From Streptomyces marispadix (lineage in GTDB: Bacteria; Actinomycetota; Actinomycetes; Streptomycetales; Streptomycetaceae), in contig NZ_JAKWJU010000002.1 in assembly GCF_022524345.1 (NCBI RefSeq), positions 2,976,001-3,040,000 on the forward strand: a stretch of DNA of 64,000 nt. The letters are read 5' to 3'. The notes under the pieces are model-generated. The model did not search any database. It had not been told where the DNA came from and saw only the letters and a program-made list of their open reading frames with translations. How positions within the stretch are numbered: the stretch's first letter is position 1; each line of letters starts with the position of its first letter. The translations under genes and the position numbers were made by a program. Shown piece after piece: positions 1-8,002 of this stretch.

Positions 1-725
1 TCGGCGAGGACCAACTCCTCGGCCCCGAGGCCCTGCACGAGTCGGTCACGGCCATGACGTTCTTCATCCGCATCATCGTGGCGCCGTTCGCGCACCCGCT
101 GTTCACGGCGCTCACGGGCATAGCCTTCGGCATCGTCGCCGCGGTGCCCCGGCTGGGACGGACGCTGCGCGTCCTCATCCCCGTCCTGGGCCTGCTGACC
201 GCCTCGCTGCTGCACTCGATCTGGAACGGCTCCGCGTCCCTGCCGGACTTCACCTTCCTCTTCGTCTACGCCCTCTTCATGATCCCGGTCTTCGCGACGC
301 TGACCTGGCTGGCGATCTGGTCACGGCGGCTGGAGCTGCGTACCGTCCGCGACACCCTTCCCGCGTACGCTGCCGCCGGCTGGTTCGAGGCTCCCGAGCC
401 GTGGGGGCTGGCCTCCATGAGGGCGCGTGCGATGGCGCGTTCGCTCGCACGCCGTACGCACGGGGCGAGCGGTGCCCGTACCGTCGCCGAATACCAGCAC
501 TTCGCCACATCGCTGGCGCTGCTGCGGGCCCGCGCACACCACGGTTCGCCGGCGCCCGACTTCCACGCCCGCGAACAGGAACTGCTGCACCACCTCTGGC
601 AGCGCCACGGCGTCGCCGGACCGGCCACGGCGTCGGCGGCGGTCAGCCTCAACCGCTATCGCTCGCCCGTGAGTTGGGGTGGCCCCGCTGCCCCGTACGG
701 GCCTGGGCCGTACCCCGCAGGGTGA
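1..725 (+). CDS. PrsW-family intramembrane metalloprotease, 3' part
   Basis: The open frame runs in from the window edge; the first in-frame ATG at 54 is internal, because the residues before it (ending ESVTAM) continue the protein. The visible part carries the membrane motif AHPLFTALTGIAFG and the later LLHSIWNG segment, both typical of the C-terminal half of PrsW/RseP-unrelated glutamic-type membrane proteases, followed by two more hydrophobic helices and a soluble tail of about 120 residues rich in Arg and Ala. PrsW proteins cleave membrane-bound anti-sigma factors in Bacillus; the substrate here is unknown. The catalytic Glu-Glu motif lies upstream of the window and could not be checked. 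Family call fairly secure, role inferred. Confidence 0.8.
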   Translation, partial: GEDQLLGPEALHESVTAMTFFIRIIVAPFAHPLFTALTGIAFGIVAAVPRLGRTLRVLIPVLGLLTASLLHSIWNGSASLPDFTFLFVYALFMIPVFATLTWLAIWSRRLELRTVRDTLPAYAAAGWFEAPEPWGLASMRARAMARSLARRTHGASGARTVAEYQHFATSLALLRARAHHGSPAPDFHAREQELLHHLWQRHGVAGPATASAAVSLNRYRSPVSWGGPAAPYGPGPYPAG

Positions 726-944
726 CGTTCGAGCGGGCTCCGCTGAGCGCTCGTGCAGCGCCTCACGGATCGGGACGAGGGCCGGATCGCGGCTCGGCGC
801 GGGGACGCAAAGCGGCCCAAGCCCCTCACTCCGTGTGACCGGGCATCGACTAGCACATACTTGCGGGGGTCCCGTATCGCTGCCAGCATGCCCCCAGTTG
901 GGGCGAGTGTGACGGCAGACGGCGGCAGAGGGTTGGGGGCAGCA

Positions 945-1415
945 GTGCAACTGACCGACTTGGTGGCTGCCGAGGAGCAGGTACGCAAGGAAGTGGCCGC
1001 CGCCGCACCGGAGTTCACGGCCTTCCTCGACGGCTTCCGCCATCGCGCCGTACTCGTGCCCTTCGACGACCAGGGCGCCATCTGCTCCGCCGAACTCGGC
1101 GGAATCCGCTGGATCTTGGCCTTCTCCGACGAGAAGTCCCTGGCCCGCTTCGCGAAGGGCGGCAGCGACCCGGCCATCGGCGTGCGGCAGCCCGCCACCG
1201 TCGAGGAGGAGGGCGAGAAGGGCTGGGACTACCGCAAGGTGCTCGGCTGGCGGCTCCTCGACAACGTGATCCCCGCCGCGGGCCGCCCCTGCGGCGTGGC
1301 CCTGGACGCGGGCAGCGACAAGGGCAAGGTACTTCCGCCGGTATCGGGCATAGTCCCGGAGCGGGCGACCGCCGATGCGTATGCCGCCAACGGAGGCCGC
1401 ATCGCGCGCCGTTGA
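945..1415 (+). CDS. SseB-like conserved hypothetical protein
   Basis: A 156-residue soluble protein beginning VQLTDLVAAEEQ. The GTG at 945 is preferred to the upstream in-frame ATG at 753, because the 64 codons between them read as unstructured Arg-rich sequence and a G-rich stretch precedes the GTG. The middle part (VLVPFDDQGAICSAELGGIRWILAFSDEKSLARF) resembles the SseB N-terminal fold found in many actinobacterial hypothetical proteins, some of them near type VII secretion genes. No catalytic motif, signal peptide or membrane helix is visible. It follows the PrsW gene by 219 bases on the same strand and converges with the next gene. Function unknown. Confidence 0.65.
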   Translation: MQLTDLVAAEEQVRKEVAAAAPEFTAFLDGFRHRAVLVPFDDQGAICSAELGGIRWILAFSDEKSLARFAKGGSDPAIGVRQPATVEEEGEKGWDYRKVLGWRLLDNVIPAAGRPCGVALDAGSDKGKVLPPVSGIVPERATADAYAANGGRIARR

Positions 1416-1522
1416 GGAGCGCTCTCGCGGTCTTCGCCCAGGGCGTATTCGCTCCCGTAGGTCTTCGCCCTACGCGTCTGCTCGCTTACGCGTCCCCGCC
1501 CACGCGCTGCTCGCGTACGCGT

Positions 1523-2341
1523 CTACGGGGCCGGAGGCGAAGGCGTGGACGAGCGCACCCGCCCGGGCCGCGAACGGCCCGGCCCCGCCTCGACGAACCA
1601 CTCCCGGCCGAGTACGAGCCCGAACAACGGCACCGGCAGCCGCACCAGCAACCTCATCGCGGGCGCGAGCCTTCCCGCCCCCTTCGCCACCTCGCTGTGG
1701 TGCTCGGCGAGAGCGGCCTGCTTCTGCCGTGCGTAACGCCGTACGCCGACCGCGTGGGTGATCGCCGCGCGGGGGCTGTAGACGCGGCCGAGCGCTTCGG
1801 AGTCATATCGCACGGGAATCCGCAGCGCACTCACGAGCCTCATCAGCCGCCCGAACGCCTCTCTTGGCATCGTGGCCTCCAACACCCGTGGCGTGCCTGC
1901 CAGTTCGGCGGCCCGCTTCCCCACGTGGTGCACCTTCACATGGTCCCGGTGACCGTAACCGCCGTGGGCGTCGTAGCTGAGCAGCAGATCGGCGCCCTCT
2001 TCACGCAGCACGTTCGCGAGCCTGCGTGCCGCTTCGTCGGTCTCCGCCCTCACGAAACGCGTCCTGTCCGGCGGATCGGGATAGAGCACGGCCCCATGCC
2101 CACTGTCCGCATACCCGAGATGCACCACCCGCGCCGCCCCGAGCACCCGCGCGGCAGCCCTCAACTCCCTCATGCGCGGCGGCTCTTGGTCTCCCGGCGC
2201 CTCCCCCATGAGCCCGTCGGTTGCGACGACGATCACGACCCGATGCCCTTCGGCGGCGGCCCGCGCCAATGTGCCGCCGGTGAGCAGCACTTCGTCATCG
2301 GGGTGGGCGTGGAAGGCGACGAGGGTCGGCATGAGGGTCAT
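1523..2341 (-). CDS. PIG-L (LmbE) family deacetylase
   Basis: A 272-residue zinc-dependent N-acetylglucosaminyl deacetylase-fold protein. The N-terminal AHPDDE motif (residues about 11-16) and the later HRDHVKVHHVG segment supply the expected metal ligands and catalytic residues. The family includes MshB and Mca of mycothiol metabolism and many glycoside or antibiotic deacetylases; the sequence alone does not say which substrate is used. The C-terminal 30 residues are a Pro/Arg/Ser tail not needed for the fold. ATG at 2341 is used, with a second in-frame ATG nine bases inside; neither has a strong Shine-Dalgarno. It is transcribed away from the next gene. Confidence 0.85.
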   Translation of the reverse strand: MTLMPTLVAFHAHPDDEVLLTGGTLARAAAEGHRVVIVVATDGLMGEAPGDQEPPRMRELRAAARVLGAARVVHLGYADSGHGAVLYPDPPDRTRFVRAETDEAARRLANVLREEGADLLLSYDAHGGYGHRDHVKVHHVGKRAAELAGTPRVLEATMPREAFGRLMRLVSALRIPVRYDSEALGRVYSPRAAITHAVGVRRYARQKQAALAEHHSEVAKGAGRLAPAMRLLVRLPVPLFGLVLGREWFVEAGPGRSRPGRVRSSTPSPPAP

Positions 2342-2623
2342 TGTGGGCCGGGCGCTTCGGGGATGTCGGCGCCCGACGACGATACGGGGCCCGACGAAGA
2401 TACGGGGCCGTCATGCGCGTCGCTCGCCATCCGGCGTGGGCGAGAGCGTGTTCGCCCGGTGCGACGCCGCCCCTCCCCGCACGGTCGGCCTGTGGTGGGC
2501 GCCCGGCGCAAACGCCGCAACTGTCCCGGGCGGGCGCGTGTTCGCCGACCGTAGGCACTGCGGTCTGGGACAATGCGGGGCGTCCGGGACAGTACGAGAG
2601 GTACGAGAGGACGGTCCGCGATC

Positions 2624-3049
2624 GTGGACGAAGAGCTGCTCGCACTGCTCAGCGAGCACAAACTGGGCGTGCTGGTGACGCTGAAGAGGGACGGGCGGCC
2701 GCAGTTGTCGAACGTCAACTACACCTATGACTCGGCCCGTCGCCTCATCCGCGTATCCGTAACGGCCGACCGTGCCAAGACCCGTAATCTGCTGCGCGAT
2801 CCGCGTGCCAGCTTCCATGTGCGCAGCGACGACGGATGGGCCTGGACGGTGGCCGAGGGCGACGCGGAGCTGACGCCCGTCGCCGCCGATCCGCAGGACG
2901 ACACGGTCGAGGAGCTGATCGACGTCTTCCGGGCGATCCAGGGCGAGCATCCCGACTGGGACGAGTACCGGTCGGCGATGGTCGCCGACCGGCGTCTCGT
3001 CGTACGGCTGCGGGTGGCACACGCGTACGGGCAGCCGCAGCGGTCCTGA
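2624..3049 (+). CDS. PPOX-class F420/flavin-dependent oxidoreductase
   Basis: A 141-residue split-barrel protein. The segment LGVLVTLKRDGRPQLSNVNYTYD and the following VTADRAKTRNLLRDPR are typical of Rv1155-type F420-dependent enzymes of the pyridoxamine 5'-phosphate oxidase class, which reduce or bind F420 and act as small-molecule reductases. The GTG at 2624 is chosen over the in-frame ATG at 2573: it follows GAGAGG with good spacing and begins the conserved part (VDEELLALLSEHKLG), while the extra 17 residues look like leader translated from two GTACGAGAGG direct repeats. It diverges from the PIG-L gene. Substrate unknown. Confidence 0.85.
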   Translation: MDEELLALLSEHKLGVLVTLKRDGRPQLSNVNYTYDSARRLIRVSVTADRAKTRNLLRDPRASFHVRSDDGWAWTVAEGDAELTPVAADPQDDTVEELIDVFRAIQGEHPDWDEYRSAMVADRRLVVRLRVAHAYGQPQRS

Positions 3050-3100
3050 TCCGGTCGCGTACGGCCCCTTCGGCCGCCGCGGCCGAGCGGTGCCCGCACC

Positions 3101-4156
3101 CTACGCCGACGCGTCCGTCAGCAGCTTCGCCTCCTCCGGGCTCAACTCGAAGTCCGCGAGGGCCAGTAGCGGTGTGAGCTGTTCCAGGGAGCGGGCGCTG
3201 GCGATGGGGGATGTGACCGTGGGGCGGGTGAGGAGCCAGGCCAGGGCGATTGTGGCGTGGTGGACGCCGCGGGAGGCGGAGAGCTGGTCGAGGGCGGTGA
3301 GCACGCGTCGGCCGCGTTCCGTCTCCAGGTACTTCGACGCCCGTTCGGCACGGGGGCTTTGGGCCGCCGCGCCCGCCGGACCCCCGGCCGTGCCCCCCGG
3401 ACCGGCCCCGTCCGGGCGGTACTTGCCCGCCAGGAACCCCATCGCCAGCGCGAAGTACGGCATCACCGCCAGCCCGTGCCGGTCGGCGACCTCCGCCAGC
3501 GGGCCCTCGTAGGTGTCGCGGGAGACCAGGTTGTAGTGCGGCTGGAGCGCGGCGTAGCGGGCCGTGCCGGTGCCGGTGCCGCCGTCGGTGCTGTAGGCGA
3601 GGGAGGCTTCGAGGCGTTCCGGGGAGATGTTGGACGCGCCGATCTCGCGGACCTTTCCGGCCTTTACGAGGTCGTCGAGGGCGCCGATGATCTCCGAGAC
3701 GTCGACGGACTCGTCGTCGAAGTGCGTGTAGTAGAGGTCGATCCGGTCGGTTCGCAGGCGGCGCAGCGAATCGTCGGCCGCCGCCTTGATGTTGGCGGCT
3801 GTGAGGCCCTTGCGCTCGGGGTGCGCGCCGACCTTGGTGGCGATGACGAGGTCGTCCCGATTGCCGCGTGCCGCGGTCCAGTTGCCGATGACGGTCTCGG
3901 AGTCCATGCCGCCGGGAACGCCGAACCGGGCGCCGGAGTAGACGTCGGCGGTGTCGATGAAGTTGCCGCCGGCCGCGGTGTAGGCGTTCAGCACGTCGAA
4001 GGAGGAGGTCTCGTCGGCGGTCCAGCCGAAGACGTTGCCGCCGAGGCACAGCGGGGATACGGACAGCCGGCCGAGAGGGCGGCGGGAGGCGAGGCCGCCG
4101 CCGCTCGCCACGTCGGGCGATTCGCCGGTCGCGTCAGGGGAGTCGTACTCAGACAT
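3101..4156 (-). CDS. Aldo/keto reductase
   Basis: A 351-residue (alpha/beta)8 NADPH-dependent oxidoreductase. Visible motifs: CLGGNVFGWTAD near the N terminus, FIDTADVYSGA with the catalytic Asp and Tyr, the Lys in DLVIATKVG, and YYTHFDDESVD in place of the usual catalytic His region; the cofactor-binding region SPIASARSLEQL lies near the C terminus. ATG at 4156 is used; the frame is open for another 194 codons upstream but that part has no coding character. An Ala/Gly/Pro-rich loop of about 25 residues interrupts the barrel near residue 250. Substrate is not predictable. It converges with the PPOX gene. Confidence 0.9.
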   Translation of the reverse strand: MSEYDSPDATGESPDVASGGGLASRRPLGRLSVSPLCLGGNVFGWTADETSSFDVLNAYTAAGGNFIDTADVYSGARFGVPGGMDSETVIGNWTAARGNRDDLVIATKVGAHPERKGLTAANIKAAADDSLRRLRTDRIDLYYTHFDDESVDVSEIIGALDDLVKAGKVREIGASNISPERLEASLAYSTDGGTGTGTARYAALQPHYNLVSRDTYEGPLAEVADRHGLAVMPYFALAMGFLAGKYRPDGAGPGGTAGGPAGAAAQSPRAERASKYLETERGRRVLTALDQLSASRGVHHATIALAWLLTRPTVTSPIASARSLEQLTPLLALADFELSPEEAKLLTDASA

Positions 4157-4772
4157 GTGCCGACCGTAGCGCCCGTGTGCGCGTCCCGGCAGGCACGGAG
4201 GCCGACGGCCCTGGTGTCGGGGGGTGGTCCACCAGGGCCGCCGGGGCATCGGGTGCCGGGCGACGCGGCCGTACGCGGGTCCGTGAGTGGAGTACGTACG
4301 TGGAAGCCCGGACGGGGCGGGCCCGCACGGGGCACAGCCCGCAAGGGGCGGCCCGCATGGAGAGGGCCCCCGTCCGCCGCCGCCTCGTCCCCTCCTTTGT
4401 GTGCGCCGAGGGGCATGGGTGAGTTGCGCGTGTTCCAGGCACCCCGACGGTGCGAGGCGGCGGCGGCGCGACAGGTCATCGCGTCGGCAGTACGAATGTG
4501 CAGATGTGAGATGCGGCGACGCCCGGGGAGGGGCGGATGCGCCGCTGCGGGTACGCGAACCGGCTTGCGTACGGGTGCGGTTGCGGATCGTCGCGGGGCC
4601 TGTGCTCGGGTGTGAGCCGCCGAGCACCGGACCGCGGACGCGGGACTCCGCGGATACGGAACTCCTGCCGCCGGAATCCGTGATGCCGTCGTCGCAGGCG
4701 GTGCCGCTTGTGCGAAGCCTTACGGCGGCCGGGCTCAACTGTGCGGGCCCGGCCTCCGGTTCGCCGCCGGCG
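4157..4772. other. Intergenic region, no gene seen
   Basis: About 616 bases of GC-rich sequence between the start of the aldo/keto reductase and the end of the M23 gene. Long open frames cross it on both strands, but they are Arg/Pro/Gly-rich shadows without a homologous look or a ribosome binding site. It should hold the reductase promoter (minus strand) and the M23 terminator; neither was identified with confidence. Confidence 0.5.
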
Positions 4773-6128
4773 TCAGAGCGAGAGGCCCTTGCCCCGCAGC
4801 CACGCCGCCGGGTCGATCGCGTCGCCGCCGCCGGGGTGGACCTCCAGGTGCAGATGGGCGCCTGTGACGTTCCCGGTGGAGCCGACGCGGCCGATGAGTT
4901 CGCCCGTACGGACCTTCTGGCCCGCGGAGACGTTCATCGACGACTGGTGGCAGAACCAGAGTTCGGTTCCGTCGTCCAGTTTCAGGATCGTCCGGTAGCC
5001 GTACGATCCCGCCCAGCCTGCCTCCTTGACCGTGCCGGAGTGGATGGCCCTGATCGGCGTGCCGGAGGAGGCCGCGAAGTCCGTGCCGGTGTGGCCGTTG
5101 ACCCACAGACCGCCGGACTCGCCGAACTGGGAAGTGAGTTGGTAACCGGAGACGGGAAGCTTGAAGCTCTTTGCGAGCTTGGCGAGGCGGGCTTCCTCGG
5201 CCTTCGCCCGCTCGGCGGCGTCCTGCTTCCTCTCCGCCTTGGCCGCCTTCGCCCGTGCCGCGTCGGCCGCCTTGTCGACGGCTGCTTCGCGTGCCGAGGC
5301 TTCGGCGGCGTTCTGCTGCTGCTGGGCCTGCTGGAGGATGCGGGAGCGCAGTGCCTCGCCCGCGTCCGTACGGCCGGCCTGGGTGTCGCTCTCGGTCAGC
5401 GCCGCCTGTGTGAGGGGCTGACCTGCGACTGTCTCCTCGGAGCCGCCCGACAGCAGCTTGACGCCGGGAAGGTCCTTGGCCTTGTCGGCGGCCGCTGCGA
5501 CATCCGGCATGGAGATGGCCGTCGACGGCTTCTCCTGCGCGGTGGCCATGCCGCCGGCGCCGACTGCCGCGATCATGCCGACGCCGAGCACCGCGCCGCT
5601 GCGGGCCATGCTGCCGCCGCGCTGCTTGGCGAGCTTGTGGCGTCCGCGTACGGGGCGTACGGAGTCCTCGGTCGGGTTCCACTCCTCGTAGGAGGGGGAG
5701 TCCGGGCCGAAGGCGTCGGGTACGGGCGGCACGGAGTCGGGTCCGAACTCGTACTTGCCGTACTCGGACGTCCCGAAGTCGTGCTCCTGGACGCCGAATT
5801 CGTGGGTGCCGAACTCGTGAGCAGCGAACTCCTGCGTGCCGAACCCGCCGGTGGCGAACTCCTGCGTGCCGAACTCATGCGTGGCGTAAGGCGCTTCGTG
5901 TCCGGGGACGGTGTCGTACCCGTGGGGCCCGCCCTCGTGACCTTGCGTCTCGTACACCTCGGTCAGCTTCGAGGCGTAGTCGTCGTAACGGTCGTACGAG
6001 GAGCCGAACTGCCGGTGGTACGCGCCGTCGTCGCCGGATGAGGAGCCGTAGTCGCCGGATCTGCCGGACTCTTCGTCGTCGAGATACGGGTCGTACGTGC
6101 CCTCGGGGGCATGCCTGTTGGACGCCAC
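4773..6128 (-). CDS. M23-family cell-wall endopeptidase
   Basis: A 451-residue LytM-type zinc endopeptidase that should cut peptidoglycan cross-links. Residues 1-170 are acidic and disordered, with degenerate EFGT/HEFGTQEF repeats at about 83-128; 176-196 is hydrophobic and acts as membrane anchor or late signal sequence; 262-320 is an Ala/Lys/Glu-rich coiled coil; the M23 domain follows (about 322-451). Zinc ligands are visible: His346 and Asp350 (HTGTD) and HLH at 425-427. The GTG at 6128 is chosen, preceded by AAGGAAAGGAG. The in-frame ATG at 6236 is rejected because it lies inside a riboswitch. Expression is probably repressed by c-di-AMP, as for Streptomyces rpfA and related hydrolases. 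Confidence 0.92.
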   Translation of the reverse strand: MASNRHAPEGTYDPYLDDEESGRSGDYGSSSGDDGAYHRQFGSSYDRYDDYASKLTEVYETQGHEGGPHGYDTVPGHEAPYATHEFGTQEFATGGFGTQEFAAHEFGTHEFGVQEHDFGTSEYGKYEFGPDSVPPVPDAFGPDSPSYEEWNPTEDSVRPVRGRHKLAKQRGGSMARSGAVLGVGMIAAVGAGGMATAQEKPSTAISMPDVAAAADKAKDLPGVKLLSGGSEETVAGQPLTQAALTESDTQAGRTDAGEALRSRILQQAQQQQNAAEASAREAAVDKAADAARAKAAKAERKQDAAERAKAEEARLAKLAKSFKLPVSGYQLTSQFGESGGLWVNGHTGTDFAASSGTPIRAIHSGTVKEAGWAGSYGYRTILKLDDGTELWFCHQSSMNVSAGQKVRTGELIGRVGSTGNVTGAHLHLEVHPGGGDAIDPAAWLRGKGLSL

Positions 6129-6150
6129 GGGGGCGTTCTCCTTTCCTTCC

Positions 6151-6300
6151 TTCTCGCCTACCGGGTTAGCTGACGGGTTCGGAGCAGGAAGGTCTCCTAC
6201 GAACTGCCCGCCCGTGGGCGGAACTTGTCGATTCACCCCATCCCCGCCTTGTGAGTGGCAGGGGGTGGTTCCCCGGTTCCTTTGGTGCAGCGATATCGAG
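6151..6300 (-). ncRNA. c-di-AMP (ydaO/yuaA-type) riboswitch
   Basis: Read on the minus strand, the leader of the M23 gene contains the conserved blocks of the ydaO aptamer in order: AACCGGGGAACCA, then ATGGGGTGAATCG, a variable hairpin, CTGCTCCGAACCCGTC and AGCTAACCCGGTAGGCGA. The outer helix can form between TCGC at the 5' end and GCGA at the 3' end. The last block is followed after a few bases by the AAGGAAAGGAG ribosome binding site and the GTG start at 6128. In Streptomyces this class lies upstream of rpfA and other cell-wall lytic enzymes and switches them off when c-di-AMP is high. Boundaries are estimated by eye. Confidence 0.88.
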
Positions 6301-6836
6301 TTGTGGCTCGGGATGGTGCACTTTCAGGATTCGGCGACGGCGCACGGAGCCGTCTCTCGTGACGGCGGTGACGACCGCGCTGCGTTATGGAACGTTAATA
6401 GAGCGGCGACTGTGATTCCAAGCGGTTCCGGCGAGATTTGTAGCCGCGTGACATGCAGTTTCCCGGACAGTAGGGGCCAATTGGGACACGCGGTCACCCA
6501 GGCCGGTACGTGCGGTCGCCGTGCGTGACCGGTGAACCGCCGGTGAAGAGGCGTCAGTTCGGCGCACATGTCGTTCCATGGCACTCCGGATCGCCGCTAC
6601 GGGCCGCAAGCGGAACGAGACGGGGGAAACGGGACGAGGAGGCGGGGTCGCCGGACGACCCCCAGGGGCACCCGGTACCCAGACCCGGCCCGCGCACCCG
6701 GCCCGCGCACCCGGCCCGGAACGCCGACAGAGGAGCCCGGGTTCGGAACACCGACAGACGAGCCCGGCGGGCAGAGGCGCCACGACCCGGCGACGCTCCG
6801 GCTGTTTGCTCCCGCTCCTGACGGGAACCGGGCGGT
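6301..6836. other. Divergent intergenic region
   Basis: About 536 bases between the riboswitch and the Rieske gene. It should contain the promoter of the M23/riboswitch transcript; the most AT-rich part (about 6383-6420, with TTAACGTTCCATAACG on the minus strand) is the best place for it. Around 6670-6770 there are short direct repeats of CCCGGCCCGCGCA and of a GGAACxCCGACAGA block. No gene was recognised. Confidence 0.5.
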
Positions 6837-7763
6837 ATGTCCTATTCACAGAAGCTGCTTGCATGTGCCGGCGCCCTCCGCGCCGTGCTGCCCCATCCCG
6901 AGCGGCAGGGACGGGTGCTGACCGCCATCGAGAAGACCGAGCGCGACACGCGGCTCGATCCCCCGCTCCAGGGAATCCAGCGGGCCGTGCACGCACTCCC
7001 CCTCAGCGAAGAGGACCGCGACGCGCTGCACGGCCACTGGCTCGGCCATCCCGTGCATCCGGCGCTCGTCCAGATCCCCATCGGCACCTGGCTCTCGGCG
7101 GCCGTACTGGATCTGATTCCGGGCAAGCGGCGGCACTACGCGCCCGCGCTGCTGATCGCCACGGGCCTCGGCGCCGCCGTACCCGCCGCCATCACCGGAT
7201 GGATCGACTGGGCCGAGCTGCGCAAACCGCAGATGCGCGTAGGGCTCGTGCACGCGCTCGCCAACACCGTCGCCATCTCCTGCTACATGTCCTCGCTGGG
7301 CGCACGGCTTCGCGGCCGTTCCCTGCGCGGCCGGATGCTGGGGTTCGCCGGGCTCACCGCCGTCGGCATCGGCGGCACGCTCGGCGGTCATCTCGCCTAC
7401 CGGCAGGCGTCCGCCATCAACCACGCCGAGGACATCTCCGTGCGTACGGAGCCGGGTTGGCACTCCCTGGGCGCCGCCTCGGATCTGCCCGTCGGAGAGG
7501 CGGTGCGGCGGACCGTCGGCGGGACGCCGGTCGTCGTCGTAAGGGAGAGCGGAGGCGCCGTCCATGTGCTGGCGGACCGGTGCAGCCACATGGCCGGGCC
7601 GCTGTCGCAGGGCGAGATCAGCGACGGATGTGTGCGCTGCCCGTGGCACGGAAGCGTCTTCCGGCTGTCGGACGGCTGGAACGTGTCCGGTCCGGCGACC
7701 TCCCCGCAGCCCGTGTTCGAGACGCGGCAGAGCCAGGGCCAGGTGGAGGCGAGGCTCGCCTGA
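6837..7763 (+). CDS. DUF2231 membrane protein with C-terminal Rieske [2Fe-2S] domain
   Basis: A 308-residue protein. Residues about 65-200 form the DUF2231 membrane unit of four hydrophobic helices, starting with HPVHPALVQIPIGTW and including the helix pair around TGWIDWAEL. Residues about 205-308 are a Rieske domain with both cluster motifs: CSHMAGPL (Cys-x-His) and CVRCPWHGSVF (Cys-x-x-His). The arrangement suggests a membrane-anchored electron-transfer protein; partner and substrate are unknown. ATG at 6837 follows a weak ribosome binding site (GGGCGGT). It stands alone, followed by the phosphatase gene on the same strand about 240 bases later. Confidence 0.9.
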   Translation: MSYSQKLLACAGALRAVLPHPERQGRVLTAIEKTERDTRLDPPLQGIQRAVHALPLSEEDRDALHGHWLGHPVHPALVQIPIGTWLSAAVLDLIPGKRRHYAPALLIATGLGAAVPAAITGWIDWAELRKPQMRVGLVHALANTVAISCYMSSLGARLRGRSLRGRMLGFAGLTAVGIGGTLGGHLAYRQASAINHAEDISVRTEPGWHSLGAASDLPVGEAVRRTVGGTPVVVVRESGGAVHVLADRCSHMAGPLSQGEISDGCVRCPWHGSVFRLSDGWNVSGPATSPQPVFETRQSQGQVEARLA

Positions 7764-8002
7764 CGCTCCCCTGAAGTGACGGGCGGGCGCGGAGCGTGGA
7801 TGCGGAAGCCGCCCGCTCGCACCGGTGTGTGAGCTGCCCTCGCCGCGCCTCGCCCGCGTACCAGCGCCTACGGCGCATACTTCCGCGGTCGGCCGCCCCT
7901 GCCCGTGCACGGCGAGCCGGATCCGCACCGCCGGCGGAGACTGGGAAGAGGCCGGAGCAGGAGCGGCGGCCCGGCCCGCCCCGTGGAAGGGAACGGACGA
8001 AC

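Noticed and set aside
1412..2554. Plus-strand 380-codon frame over the PIG-L gene
   Set aside because: Antisense shadow of the deacetylase gene: its peptide is Arg/Pro/His-rich with no homology look.
6128..6236. N-terminal extension of the M23 protein to the ATG at 6236
   Set aside because: These codons lie inside the ydaO riboswitch and a better GTG start with ribosome binding site follows.
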